Program-made: the position numbers and the translations under genes
The notes under the pieces: model-generated
Database searches by the model: none
Told to the model about the DNA's origin: nothing
What the model saw: only the letters and a program-made list of their open reading frames with translations
Source: Archivesica marissinica
Taxonomy: Eukaryota; Mollusca; Bivalvia; Venerida; Vesicomyidae
Direction of reading: 5' to 3'
NCBI GenBank assembly: GCA_014843695.1
Contig: CM026390.1
Coordinates: forward strand, 1,567,921 to 1,631,920
DNA: 64,000 bases
Shown: positions 26,201-35,417 of the stretch, piece after piece
How the letters are laid out: every line of letters starts with the position of its first letter
How positions within the stretch are numbered: position 1 is the first letter of the stretch

Positions 26201-29200
26201 ACTCGAATGTGGGTGGCTTGTGGAAACAATCTCTTATACTACTGTGCATACCTTCCCGTCACTAGAATGTGGGTGGCTTGTGGAAACAATCGGTTATACT
26301 ACTGTGCATACCTTCCCGTCACTCGGAAACAATCGGTTATACTACTGTGCATATCTTCCCGTCACTAGAATGTGGATGGCTTGTGGAATCAATCGGTTAT
26401 ACTACTGTGCATATCTTCCCGTCATTTGAATGCGGGTGGCTTGTGGAATCAATCGGTTATACTACTGTGCATACCTTCCCGTCACTCGGAAATAATCGGT
26501 TATACTAATGTGCATATCTTCCCGTCACTAGAATGTGAGTGGCTTGTGGAAACAATCGGTTATACTACTGTGCATATCTTCCCGTCACTTGAATGTGAGT
26601 GGCTTGTGGAAACAATCGGTTATACTACTGTACATACTTTCCCATCACCCGGAAACAATCGCTTATACTACTGTGCATACCTTCCCATCACTCGGAAACA
26701 ATCGGTTATACTACTGTACATACCCTCCCGTCACTCGAATGTGGGTGGCTTGTGGAAACAATCTCTTATACTACTGTGCATACCTTCCTGTCACTCGGAA
26801 ACAGTCGGTTATACTACTGTACATACCCTCCCGTCACTAGAATGTGCGTGGCTTGTGGAAACAATCGGTTATACTACTGTACATACTATCCCGTCACTCG
26901 GAAACAATCGGTTATACTACTGTACATACCATCCCGTCACTCGGAAACAATCGGTTATACTACTGTGCATACCATCCCGTCACTCGGAAACAATCGGTTA
27001 TACTACTGTGCATACTATCTCGTCACTCGGAAACAATCGGTTATACTTCTGTGCATACCCTCCCGTCACTCGGAAACAATCGGTTATACTACTGTGCATA
27101 CCTTCCCGTCACTAGAATGTGAGTGGCTTGTGGAAACAATCGGTTATACTACTGTGCATACCTTCCCGTCACTCGGAAACAATCGGTTATACTACTGTGC
27201 ATACCTTCCCGTCACTCGGAAACAATCGGTTATACTACTGTGCATACCTTCCCGTCACTCGGAAACAATCGGTTATACTACTGTGCATACCTTCCCGTCA
27301 CTCGAATGTGGGTGGCTTGTGGAAACAATCGGTTATACTACTGCATACCTTCCTGTCACTCGGAAACAGTCGGTTATACTACTGTACATACCCTCCCGTC
27401 ACTAGAATGTGGGTAGCTTGTGGAAACAATCGGTTATACTACTGTACATACCTTCCCGTCACTCGAATGTGGGTGGCTTGTGGAAACAATCGGTTATACT
27501 ACTGCATACCTTCCTGTCACTCGGAAACAGTCGGTTATGCTACTGTACATACCCTCCCGTCACTAGAATGTGAGTGGCTTGTGGAAACAATCGGTTATAC
27601 TACTGTACATACTTTCCCATCACCCGGAAACAATCGGTTATACTACTGTGCATACCTTCCCGTCACTCGGAATCAATCGGTTATACTACTGTGCATACCT
27701 TCCCGTCACTCGGAAACAATCGGTTATACTACTGTACATATCTTCCCGTCACCCGGAATCCATCGGTTATACTACTGTGCATACCTTCCCGTCACCCGGA
27801 AACAATCGGTTATACTACTGTGCATACCTTCCTGTCACTCGGACACAATCGGTTATACTACTGTGCATACCTTCCCGTCACCCGGAAACAATCGGTTATA
27901 CTACTGTGCATACCTTCCCATCACCCGGAAACAATCTGTTATACTACTGTGCATAGCTTCCCATCACCCGAAAACAATCGGTTATACTACTGTGCATACC
28001 TTCCCGTCACTCGGAAACAATCGGTTATACTACTGTACATACCTTCCCGTCACTAGAATGTGAGTGGCTTGTTGAAACAATCGGTTATACTACTGTGCAT
28101 ACCTTCCCGTCACTCGGAAACAATCGGTTATACTACTGTGCATACCTTCCCGTCACTAGAATGTGAGTGGCTTGTGGCCACAATCGGTTATACTACTGTG
28201 CATACCTTCCCGTCACTAGAATGTGAGTGGCTTGTGGAAACAATCGGTTATACTACTGTGCATACCTTCCCGTCACCCGGAAACAGTCGGTTATACTACT
28301 GTGCATACCTTCCCGTCACTCGGAAACTATCGGTTATACTACTGTGCATACCTTCCCGTCACTCGGAAACTATCGGTTATACTACTGTGCATACCTTCCC
28401 GTCACCCAGAAACAATCGGTTATACTACTGTACATACTTTCCCGTCACTCGAATGTGGGTGGCTTGTGGAAACAATCTCTTATACTACTGTGCATACCTT
28501 CCTGTCACTCTGAAACAGTCGGTTATACTACTGTGCATACCATCCCGTCACCCAGAAACAATCGGTTATACTACTGTGTATACCTTCCCGTCACCCAGAA
28601 ACAATCGGTTATACTACTGTACATACCATCCCGTCACTCGAATGTGGGTGGCTTGTGGAAACAATCTCTTATACTACTGTGCATACCTTCCCGTCACCCA
28701 GAAACAATCGGTTATACTACTGTACATACTTTCCCGTCACTCGAATGTGGGCGGCTTGTGGAAACAATCTCTTATACTACTGTGCATACCTTCCCGTCAC
28801 TCGGAAACAATCGGTTATACTACTGTGCATACCATCCCGTCACTCGGAAACAATCGGTTATACTACTGTGCATACCTTCCCGTCACTCGGACACAATCGG
28901 TTATACTACTGTGCATACCTTCCCGTCACCCAGAAACAATCGGTTATACTACTGTACATACCTTCCCGTCACTCGAATGTGGGTGGCTTGTGGAAACAAT
29001 CTCTTATACTACTGTGCATACCTTCCTGTCACTCGGAAATAGTCGGTTATACTACTGTACATACCCTCCCGTGACTAGAATGTGGGTGGCTTGTGGAACA
29101 ATCTATACTACTTGCATACCCCCACCGGAAACAATCGGTTATACTACTGTGCATATCTTCCCGTCACTAGAATGTGGATGGCTTGTGGAATCAATCGGTT

Positions 29201-30043
29201 ATACTACTGTGCATATCTTCCCGTCATTTGAATGTGGGTGGCTTGTGGAATCAATCGGTTATACTACTGTGCATACCTTCCCGTCACTCGGAAACAATCG
29301 GTTATACTAATGTGCATATCTTCCCGTCACTAGAATGTGAGTGGCTTGTGGAAACAATCGGTTATACTACTGTGCATATCTTCCCGTCACTTGAATGTGA
29401 GTGGCTTGTGGAAACAATCGGTTATACTACTGTACATACTCTCCCATCACCCGGAAACAATCGCTTATACTACTGTGCATACCTTCCCATCACTCGGAAA
29501 CAATCGGTTATACTACTGTACATACCCTCCCGTCACTCGAATGTGGGTGGCTTGTGGAAACAATCTCTTATACTACTGTGCATACCTTCCTGTCACTCGG
29601 AAACAGTCGGTTATACTACTGTACATACCCTCCCGTCACTAGAATGTGCGTGGCTTGTGGAAACAATCGGTTATACTACTGTACATACCATCCCGTCACT
29701 CGGAAACAATCGGTTATACTACTGTACATACCATCCCGTCACTCGGAAACAATCGGTTATACTACTGTGCATACCATCCCGTCACTCGGAAACAATCGGT
29801 TATACTACTGTGCATACTATCTCGTCACTCGGAAACAATCGGTTATACTTCTGTGCATACCTTCCCGTCACTCGGAAACAATCGGTTATACTACGGTGCA
29901 TACCTTCCCGTCACTAGAATGTGAGTGGCTTGTGGAAACAATCGGTTATACTACTGTGCATAGAATGTGAGTGGCTTGTGGAAACAATCGGTTATACTAC
30001 TGTGCATACCTTCCCGTCACTCGAATGTGAGTGTCTTGTGGAA
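11214..30043. repeat. 18.8-kb satellite array of 43-bp and 60-bp units
   Basis: Several hundred head-to-tail units share AAACAATCGGTTATACTACT, GTGCATACCTTCCCGTCACT and a variable end. The short type ends in CGG (43 bp). The long type replaces this with AGAATGTGAGTGGCTTGTGG (60 bp). The two types are intermixed irregularly and all units point the same way. Long higher-order copies exist: about 14780-15890 matches about 20180-21290 at an offset of exactly 5400 bp, a unit with CACAAGGGAACAATCGG recurs at a 3060-bp offset (near 13990 and 17050), and 26400-26900 resembles 29200-29700. Clusters of single-base losses (about 12740-12800, 14390-14480, 18845-18870, 29095-29125) look like poor consensus. 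All long open frames here are repeat artefacts. Confidence 0.98.
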
Positions 30044-30575
30044 AAAAAGGCGAACGATTTTCGGCCACATTCGGGATAATAGTTTTCCAAACATATTAGA
30101 AAAAAAGATTTTATTATTTTCGAATGCATTTAAAATGTGTATGATTTATTTGTTTACTGAGATACTTGGGTAATGTTAGAAATTGTTACAGTGATTTTGA
30201 ACATGACTGCATCTTTAACGATGATCAGTTTAATAGTTTTTAATAGTTTTTTTATAATAGTAATCTTTATTTACATCTTTGTTTAAACATATTTATTTAT
30301 CAGGATACATGTAATATACATTGAGAAATATACAGAAACATACATGATATATATATATATATATTGATTAGGGAAGTTCCCTGTTAGGAACAATCAACAT
30401 ATGATGATATATTAAGTACATTGGTTTACTTGATTAATACTTTGTATAAGTGAACATGTTCATCAATCATGTTGCTTTAAAACATGTGTTAATGGTTTTG
30501 TAAGTATGTTATCTCATGGACCAAACTGGTGAAATAAAACTTACCTTCCCTAAACTTACCTTGTCTTCTGTGCAG
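30044..30575 (+). other. Intronic sequence before the PhzF/PBLD exon
   Basis: AT-rich sequence with an (AT)n run near 30350-30364. It ends in a good 3' splice site: a pyrimidine-rich stretch followed by TTGTCTTCTGTGCAG at 30561-30575. No other exon of the gene is visible between the satellite and this acceptor, so this should be the 3' end of a long intron. Confidence 0.65.
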
Positions 30576-30638
30576 GCTCAGCGCATACTGTGTTGGTGGA
30601 TTACTGGAGCAAACAGTTAGGGAAAGGCGATTTTTACG
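30576..30638 (+). CDS. PBLD: PhzF/PBLD-like isomerase family protein, penultimate coding exon
   Basis: This 63-bp exon follows the acceptor TTCTGTGCAG and ends at the donor ACG|GTAAGA. Read in phase 1 it gives SAHTVLVDYWSKQLGKGDFY, preceded by a glycine split across the upstream intron. This matches the conserved GSAH...YWS..LGK segment of the PhzF/PBLD family (phenazine biosynthesis-like domain proteins, with a two-domain diaminopimelate-epimerase-like fold, cytosolic in animals, substrate in animals poorly defined). In the family, EDPVTGSAH is the hallmark of the C-terminal domain, and the exon starts exactly inside it. The leftover single base joins to the exon at 38910 as a valine codon and continues in frame. 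The 3' 41 bp of this exon plus 25 bp of intron are tandemly repeated downstream (30598-30861). Upstream exons are not visible in the window. Family recognition is from sequence motifs only. Confidence 0.85.
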
Positions 30639-30861
30639 GTAAGATATATCGTACACAATAAATGGATTACTGGTGCAAACAGTTAGGGAAAGGCGATTTT
30701 TACGGTAAGATATATCGTACACAATAAATGGATTACTGGAGCAAACAGTTAGGGAAAGGGGGGTTTTACGGTAAGATATATCGTACACAATAAATGGATT
30801 ACTGGAGCAAACAGTTAGGGAAAGGGGGGTTTTACGGTAAGCTATATCATACACAATAAAT
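30598..30861 (+). repeat. Four 66-bp tandem copies of an exon-intron junction
   Basis: Copies start at 30598, 30664, 30730 and 30796, with a few bases of a fifth. Each unit holds the last 41 bp of the PhzF/PBLD exon (GATTACTGGAGCAAACAG...), the splice donor and 25 bp of intron (ATATATCGTACACAATAAAT). Donors are GTAAGA at 30639, 30705 and 30771 and GTAAGC at 30837. Copy 2 has TGGTGC for TGGAGC. Copies 3 and 4 share GGGGGGTTTTAC where copies 1 and 2 have GGCGATTTTTAC, which suggests stepwise duplication. Only the first donor preserves the protein: reading on meets an in-frame TAA 24 nt later. Confidence 0.95.
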
Positions 30862-31031
30862 GGATTACTTAGTACAATCAATTTTTATTTTGCGAAACAA
30901 TTCATTCTTCTCTATTGTATTTATTTCGTAGTTTTGATAATAATGTAGAAATAAAGTTTTAATTGTATTTTACCTAGAGACAAATAACCCAACAAATATA
31001 AACGTTTAATGAATTTTATTGTATTGGCAAA

Positions 31032-31236
31032 TATTGGCCATGGCTGGTGATATATTAATATTATATTATTTAAAACGAATGTGAATATTAATAGTATAAG
31101 TGATCATTTGCTCCGTTACCGGCAGCAATATATATATTTATGCTATAATACGCCAAAAAGGGACCCTGGAGACTAAGCAGTCTCCAGAGACCCTTCCGCC
31201 AAAGCGGTATGGCATAAATACCAGCCAAGGCCAATA
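31032..31236. other. Nested inverted repeats with a strong hairpin downstream of the YR element genes
   Basis: Outer arms TATTGGCCATGGCTGGT (31032-31048) and its near-perfect inverse at 31220-31236 (one mismatch in 17) flank a middle pair, TATTTATGC (31135-31143) with GCATAAATA (31212-31220). Inside is a 16-bp stem with two mismatches, AGGGACCCTGGAGACT (31159-31174) against 31179-31194, closed by the loop AAGC. The innermost 9 bp are perfect. It lies about 280 bp beyond the hydrolase stop in the element's 3' direction. It could be a structured 3' UTR of the element, a terminal recombination structure or a small inverted-repeat element. I cannot distinguish these. Confidence 0.8.
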
Positions 31237-31512
31237 ATCAATTTATTATTTTGGTGCTGAATAGCGAATATGTAGCCATACATTCCTTAATATGGTCTGA
31301 AATAGTTTTTAAATCCCTTTAACTACATGTTTACACTATATATGTATATATGACATATTTCCCAATATTAGAGTAAACTAGCATTATACATGTCTATATC
31401 TAATATAATTGCTTATAAAGGAAATGCCACTCGAGTTAGACACATCTTCACTGACAGTATACCTGGTTCCTAAAACTAAGATTACAAGTCATTTGGGTAA
31501 ACATAACATCCA
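31237..31512. other. AT-rich 3' flank of the hydrolase frame
   Basis: About 275 bp between the hydrolase stop and the inverted-repeat structure, presumably 3' non-coding sequence of the retrotransposon. I saw no further open frame. Confidence 0.5.
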
Positions 31513-32075
31513 TCAATAAATTGCTGCAGAGAGATTATTTAACATAATATCATATCCCAATGCACTTAAGTGGGTATCATCTGGAGCAAAGAATTTTTGT
31601 TCCTCGTTTAAATTAGGATACTTGATGTATGCTCCGCCTTTTTTTATTATGTAAGCCCCAACACAGCTATTTATTCGTTTTCTAATTTTGTTTGCGAGGA
31701 GATTTAAAGGTATATCTCCAAGTTCGTCTGGGAATAATCTGGGACCAAATGAATATTGTATTTGGTAATAACGCCTGTAAACAATCTGGGCCTTCATACA
31801 GTAATTCCTTAATATGCCGTCTAAGTTCGTTCCCCGGTTGTCGGCCTATATTGTTTCCACCACAGTGCAGTATGACATAATCAGGATTGTCATGAAACAT
31901 TTTTAAATGATCAATACTGTGCTTAACATCTTGTATTATCATTCCTCCTTCATAGAACCATTCAATTTCTATACCGTATGTGGAAAGGCCCAGATTTTTC
32001 CCATCCTGTCTGAGCTGGGCCCTATCTGACGCCCCTCGAATTAAGGATGACCCAATTATCCAGACGGAAATTTGC
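31513..32075 (-). pseudogene. SGNH/GDSL-type hydrolase of the YR retrotransposon, frameshifted
   Basis: Reading down from 32075 the first frame gives VWIIGSSLI (block I with the serine in GSS), then WFYEGG (block II-like glycine) and VILHCGGNN (block III asparagine). It runs into a stop at 31682. The second frame, open to 31513, supplies INSCVGAY and DDTHLSALGY, the block V Asp-x-His motif. The frames overlap between 31682 and 31797, and the shift lies around 31700-31745, after IIPRRTWR. All four SGNH blocks are therefore present but split by a single-base-type frameshift. There is no usable ATG: an in-frame TAA lies about 33 nt upstream, and the frame opens near an AG acceptor. Esterase-like SGNH domains occur in several retroelement groups, including, from memory, Ngaro-type elements, with unknown function. 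The break may be a real mutation or a consensus error. Confidence 0.78.
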
Positions 32076-32920
32076 CTTTGACCTGAAAATGTCCGATTGC
32101 TTTAAGTATAACAATTTACAAGGTATAAAACACAACTATTGGAAACGAGAATGTAACGTATATACAGTGTAGCAGAACCTAGGCTTGCAGCTCCAGTCCT
32201 ATATCATAATTATCGTTTTATAGACATGTCAACCAAAATAAATATTTCTTTTACAATTACACGTTCATTAGAACTGCGATATTAATTAGTAGCTACTAAT
32301 CTTTATTAAAGGGGTATTTAAGAGCCAAAATGATATCATTTGGGGTAAATTTTAGAAAAATGCGTAAATGACCCGTGGGCGGTGTCAAAAACACTGGGAT
32401 TGATATTACCTATTATATAACTTCAATCAACAGATCACCGGGCCCGAAGGCAATATGGCAAATCCAACACATCTTTCTTTTACCATGTATCTCTTTCTTT
32501 ATCATAATTTACTACTTATATATTCAAAGCTATATTATCCAAAATATTCCAAAATAGTTTGCATTTATATAGTTAGATATCGTTTCTCCTGTATTCAAAA
32601 CAACCATTTGTATTATCCTCTATTCTCCTGTATTCAAAACAACCATTTGTATTATCCTCTATTCTCCTGTATTCAAAACAACCATTTGTATTATCCTCTA
32701 TTCTCCTGTATTCAAAACAACCATTTGTATTATCATCTATTCTCCTGTATTCAAAACAACCATTTTTATTATCAATCTGAATACACAAATCATATCATCC
32801 CAATAAATCCGAGTGTTTTAAATCATATATCGTATAATACTACTGTACTTAGTTCTTGGAGTTTTGCTTGTTCTTAAAATTGTAGACAATACCAGATCCG
32901 TGAACGGCATCAGTATTTAC
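32076..32920 (-). other. Putative 845-nt spliceosomal intron between recombinase and hydrolase
   Basis: On the minus strand the last recombinase codons read TAC TTA AG|GTAAATACTG. The AG|GTAAAT donor thus overlaps the final Arg codon and places the TAA stop inside the intron. At the far end GTCAAAG|GCAAATTTCC gives an acceptor that restores AGG and continues directly into QISVWIIGSSL. A stronger-looking acceptor, ATTTTCAG, 7 nt upstream (intron end 32083) would be out of frame and meets a stop. The intron contains a 39-bp minisatellite and no other frame. Splicing is inferred only. Confidence 0.5.
32586..32780. repeat. 39-bp minisatellite, five copies
   Basis: CTCCTGTATTCAAAACAACC recurs at 32586, 32625, 32664, 32703 and 32742, an exact 39-bp period; the last copy diverges (ATTTTTATTATCAATC). 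It lies inside the putative recombinase-hydrolase intron of the retrotransposon. Because 39 is divisible by three it yields a spurious repetitive frame on each strand. Confidence 0.95.
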
Positions 32921-33879
32921 CTTAAGTATGACTTATAACTGTTTGAATTCCACCGGCCTCTAGTTTTGATGTCATTAATGGAACAGCCATCTCTGAACAT
33001 CTTTGATGCCCCACCAATCCGAAAACTATGTGATTTGACTTTCTTACAGTCCAATCCTGCAAATGTTTGGGCCTTTTTCAGAACTGCGCTGAACTGGAAA
33101 CTGGTTAGTGGGGATCCGTCAAAGTGACAGAACAAGGGGCCCTTGTCGTTTGGTCGGTAGAACATGTACGATTTAATGTGCTCTACACAAGACTGGTTTT
33201 GCGAATCTATTGATATATCCACAGAGCAGCCATTGCATTTTTGATCAGTCTTCGATGATCGAATATATATTCTCAAGTGCTTTTTATGTATTGTTACGTC
33301 ATCGAATGTTATGATTGGTCTTTTGGACTTTTTATGTGGAAGAGTGAATTCACTTAATCGTAAAAGCCCAATGAAAGCAAGACAAAAGGCTGCCGTGAAC
33401 AGAATAGTTTCATATTGAGATATACAGACAGATTGTAAAGCTGTTATCAATTTTCCAAGAATTTCATGTGTAATGGGTTCCCTAGTATCATTTCGCTTCC
33501 TTGTTCTACGTAAACCTTCAACCATTCGTTTCACGACAAAACGTTTTGTATTATCTGGCATATCATTTAGTTTGCTTACATAGCTAATGGCTGCTAAGTG
33601 GGTGCTGACCAAAGAATAGGAATATTGCTTCAATGACAAGAACGCTATATATTGTTTTAATACATCTACCGTAGGGGGCCAGCTATCCATACACCCAATT
33701 TGTTTACAATATAATTCAAAGCTGGAAATTGCAGATCTGTAAGTCTTATGAGTATTATCTGCTAATGAGGCGTCTAGCAGTCTATTTATTTCAGATTGGT
33801 TGTCTTCTTGAATGACTCTGGTACTGGGTGTGGTAGCCTGGACACGTGTACCGGAAGAAGTCTGTCCAGCCGCATCCAC
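32917..33879 (-). CDS. Tyrosine recombinase of the Ngaro-like retrotransposon
   Basis: A 320-residue frame. It is the integrase of the element: DIRS/Ngaro-type elements are thought to insert a circular DNA intermediate by tyrosine recombination without target duplication. An N-terminal SAM-like/core-binding part (about residues 25-110) precedes the catalytic domain. Visible catalytic residues are Arg174 in GLLRLSE, a candidate Lys210 in RSSKTD, His284 and Arg287 in HSFRIGGA, Trp310 in GRW and the nucleophile Tyr318 in KSYLR at the very C terminus. The 31-residue spacing from HxxR to Tyr is as expected. The start ATG lies within the RT frame (94-nt overlap, different frame), so expression needs internal initiation, splicing or frameshifting. 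It ends immediately after the catalytic Tyr-Leu-Arg, where a splice donor could extend it into the SGNH hydrolase. No inactivating change is seen. Confidence 0.93.
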   Translation of the reverse strand: MDAAGQTSSGTRVQATTPSTRVIQEDNQSEINRLLDASLADNTHKTYRSAISSFELYCKQIGCMDSWPPTVDVLKQYIAFLSLKQYSYSLVSTHLAAISYVSKLNDMPDNTKRFVVKRMVEGLRRTRKRNDTREPITHEILGKLITALQSVCISQYETILFTAAFCLAFIGLLRLSEFTLPHKKSKRPIITFDDVTIHKKHLRIYIRSSKTDQKCNGCSVDISIDSQNQSCVEHIKSYMFYRPNDKGPLFCHFDGSPLTSFQFSAVLKKAQTFAGLDCKKVKSHSFRIGGASKMFRDGCSINDIKTRGRWNSNSYKSYLR

Positions 33880-35417
33880 TGAAATCGACTGATAGCATCA
33901 CATATTTCGTTTCTTTTCCCACTAATGTGCTTAGCTTTAATTTGGATATTTCTTTGTAACGTTATAAAAACTAAATCCCGCAGGAGTACCATTACATTTT
34001 TATTTTTTGATGATTTTTTGTTTAATATTTCTATTAAAGCATTATTGTCTGACCTCAGAATGATCTTTTTATTGACTAGACTTTCTCCCCAGATATGAAA
34101 TGCTAATAGAATCGGGACAAGTTCTAAATACGTGATGTCAGCAAAGATTTCTTCGCGCCAGTGCTGTGGCCATTGCAATACTGCCCACGAGCCATTAAAA
34201 TAACAACCGCATCCCAGACTTTTTCTACCCGCAGCGTCTGTGTATAATTCCAGGACATTGTCCTCTGTCCAGTTAGATTCGCTAAACCTACATGTTCCGT
34301 TAAAGTCCTGTAGGTATTCCAACCAAACGTGTGCGTCTTCAATCATGCCCATATTTACCCTTATGAAATGATGGGGTTTTTTAGCAGACGACATCACATC
34401 ATAGAATCTACGGGTGAATGCTCGAGCAGACGGTAGGGCTTTAGACAGGAAGTTTAGCAGACCAGTAACAGCCTGTAACTCTTTTAATGTAATTTTCTTG
34501 CTCATAATTAAAGTCTTTAAAGCAATTCTAGCTTTTTCTATTTTTTCCTGTGGTATACGTATAACTTGTTCAATTGCATCAATCTCTAACCCCAAGTAAG
34601 TAATTATTTTGACTGGGCCAACCCATTTTTCTTCACTTAAAGGAACGTTCAAATTTAAACATACATTTTCAAAAGTGTCCATAAGAATCTTACAGCTCTC
34701 AAATGAGTTAGAACACATAATGAAGTCGTCAAGCAAGTGATCTATATTTGTTGAGTTTGATTTCTTTTGAACTAACCATTGGATAAAGGTTGATACCTTT
34801 TCAAATATATGACACGAAGATCCTAGACCTTGGGGAAGAGTTTTTTGTACCCAATAACCCTCATCCGACTTTATACCAAGCAGGTCAAAATCGCCTGGCC
34901 AGATTGGGCATAGATTAAAGGCCGATGAAATGTCTGCCTTTGCCATAAACGCACATGTACCAATTGCTTGTACCATATTAACCGCATTGTCAAAAGATGA
35001 ATATTTAACATGTTTGAAGTCAGGATTTATGAATTCATTCACACTGTTACCAGCTGGGAATGATAAGTTTGTAATTAAACGAAAACCACCATTTTGTTTC
35101 TCTATTAGACCCACAGGATTTATCCTAAGATTAGGGATAGGTGAGGACATAAATGGGCCTATTAATCTGCCGAGCCCAGCCTGTTCATGTAACATTATAC
35201 TTAAACGAGTTCGATCTTTTTTGGCGGAGCTTAAATTTGCTGAGTATATGGGAATTCTTGGCCCAGAGTATTGTATTTTAAAACCATTTTGGAAACCGTC
35301 TAAGAGAAATTCCGCATCCTGTCTATTTTTGTATTGCAACAGTTCATATTTTAGAGCATTGACATTAATGGGCGTTGTACCTAGGTCCCATAAACCTTCT
35401 AGGGGCTTGCATTCCAT
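33786..35417 (-). CDS. Reverse transcriptase-RNase H polyprotein of the Ngaro-like retrotransposon
   Basis: A 543-residue intact frame that copies the element RNA into DNA. RT motif A is KADISSAF (Asp162), motif B is LPQGLGSS (194-201) and motif C is HLLDDF (Asp230, Asp231). The RNase H domain follows with LYTDAAG (Asp394), YLELVPIL (Glu432), LRSDNNA (Asp457) and CDAISR (Asp507), a complete DEDD set. Only 36 residues follow the last RNase H Asp, so there is no methyltransferase domain as in DIRS1 elements, and no protease or DDE integrase. The start chosen is the first ATG (MECKPLEG), which overlaps the 3' end of gag by 53 nt in another frame. The C-terminal part overlaps the recombinase by 94 nt. 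The intact frame suggests recent activity or purifying selection. A 72-residue frame at 34124-34342 is a shadow. Confidence 0.94.
   Translation of the reverse strand: MECKPLEGLWDLGTTPINVNALKYELLQYKNRQDAEFLLDGFQNGFKIQYSGPRIPIYSANLSSAKKDRTRLSIMLHEQAGLGRLIGPFMSSPIPNLRINPVGLIEKQNGGFRLITNLSFPAGNSVNEFINPDFKHVKYSSFDNAVNMVQAIGTCAFMAKADISSAFNLCPIWPGDFDLLGIKSDEGYWVQKTLPQGLGSSCHIFEKVSTFIQWLVQKKSNSTNIDHLLDDFIMCSNSFESCKILMDTFENVCLNLNVPLSEEKWVGPVKIITYLGLEIDAIEQVIRIPQEKIEKARIALKTLIMSKKITLKELQAVTGLLNFLSKALPSARAFTRRFYDVMSSAKKPHHFIRVNMGMIEDAHVWLEYLQDFNGTCRFSESNWTEDNVLELYTDAAGRKSLGCGCYFNGSWAVLQWPQHWREEIFADITYLELVPILLAFHIWGESLVNKKIILRSDNNALIEILNKKSSKNKNVMVLLRDLVFITLQRNIQIKAKHISGKRNEICDAISRFQWMRLDRLLPVHVSRLPHPVPESFKKTTNLK

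Noticed and set aside
11212..30173. Dozens of open frames of 60-420 residues in the 43/60-bp satellite
   Set aside because: They appear in all three plus frames with the same repeated peptide words and shift with unit length. This is not coding.
30489..30881. A minus-strand 130-residue repeat protein
   Set aside because: It is the complement of the 66-bp exon-junction repeat. The plus strand carries the recognisable PhzF motif and splice sites.
33786..35417. DIRS1-type identity with a methyltransferase domain
   Set aside because: Only 36 residues follow the last RNase H Asp, which is too short for a methyltransferase, so Ngaro-type is preferred.
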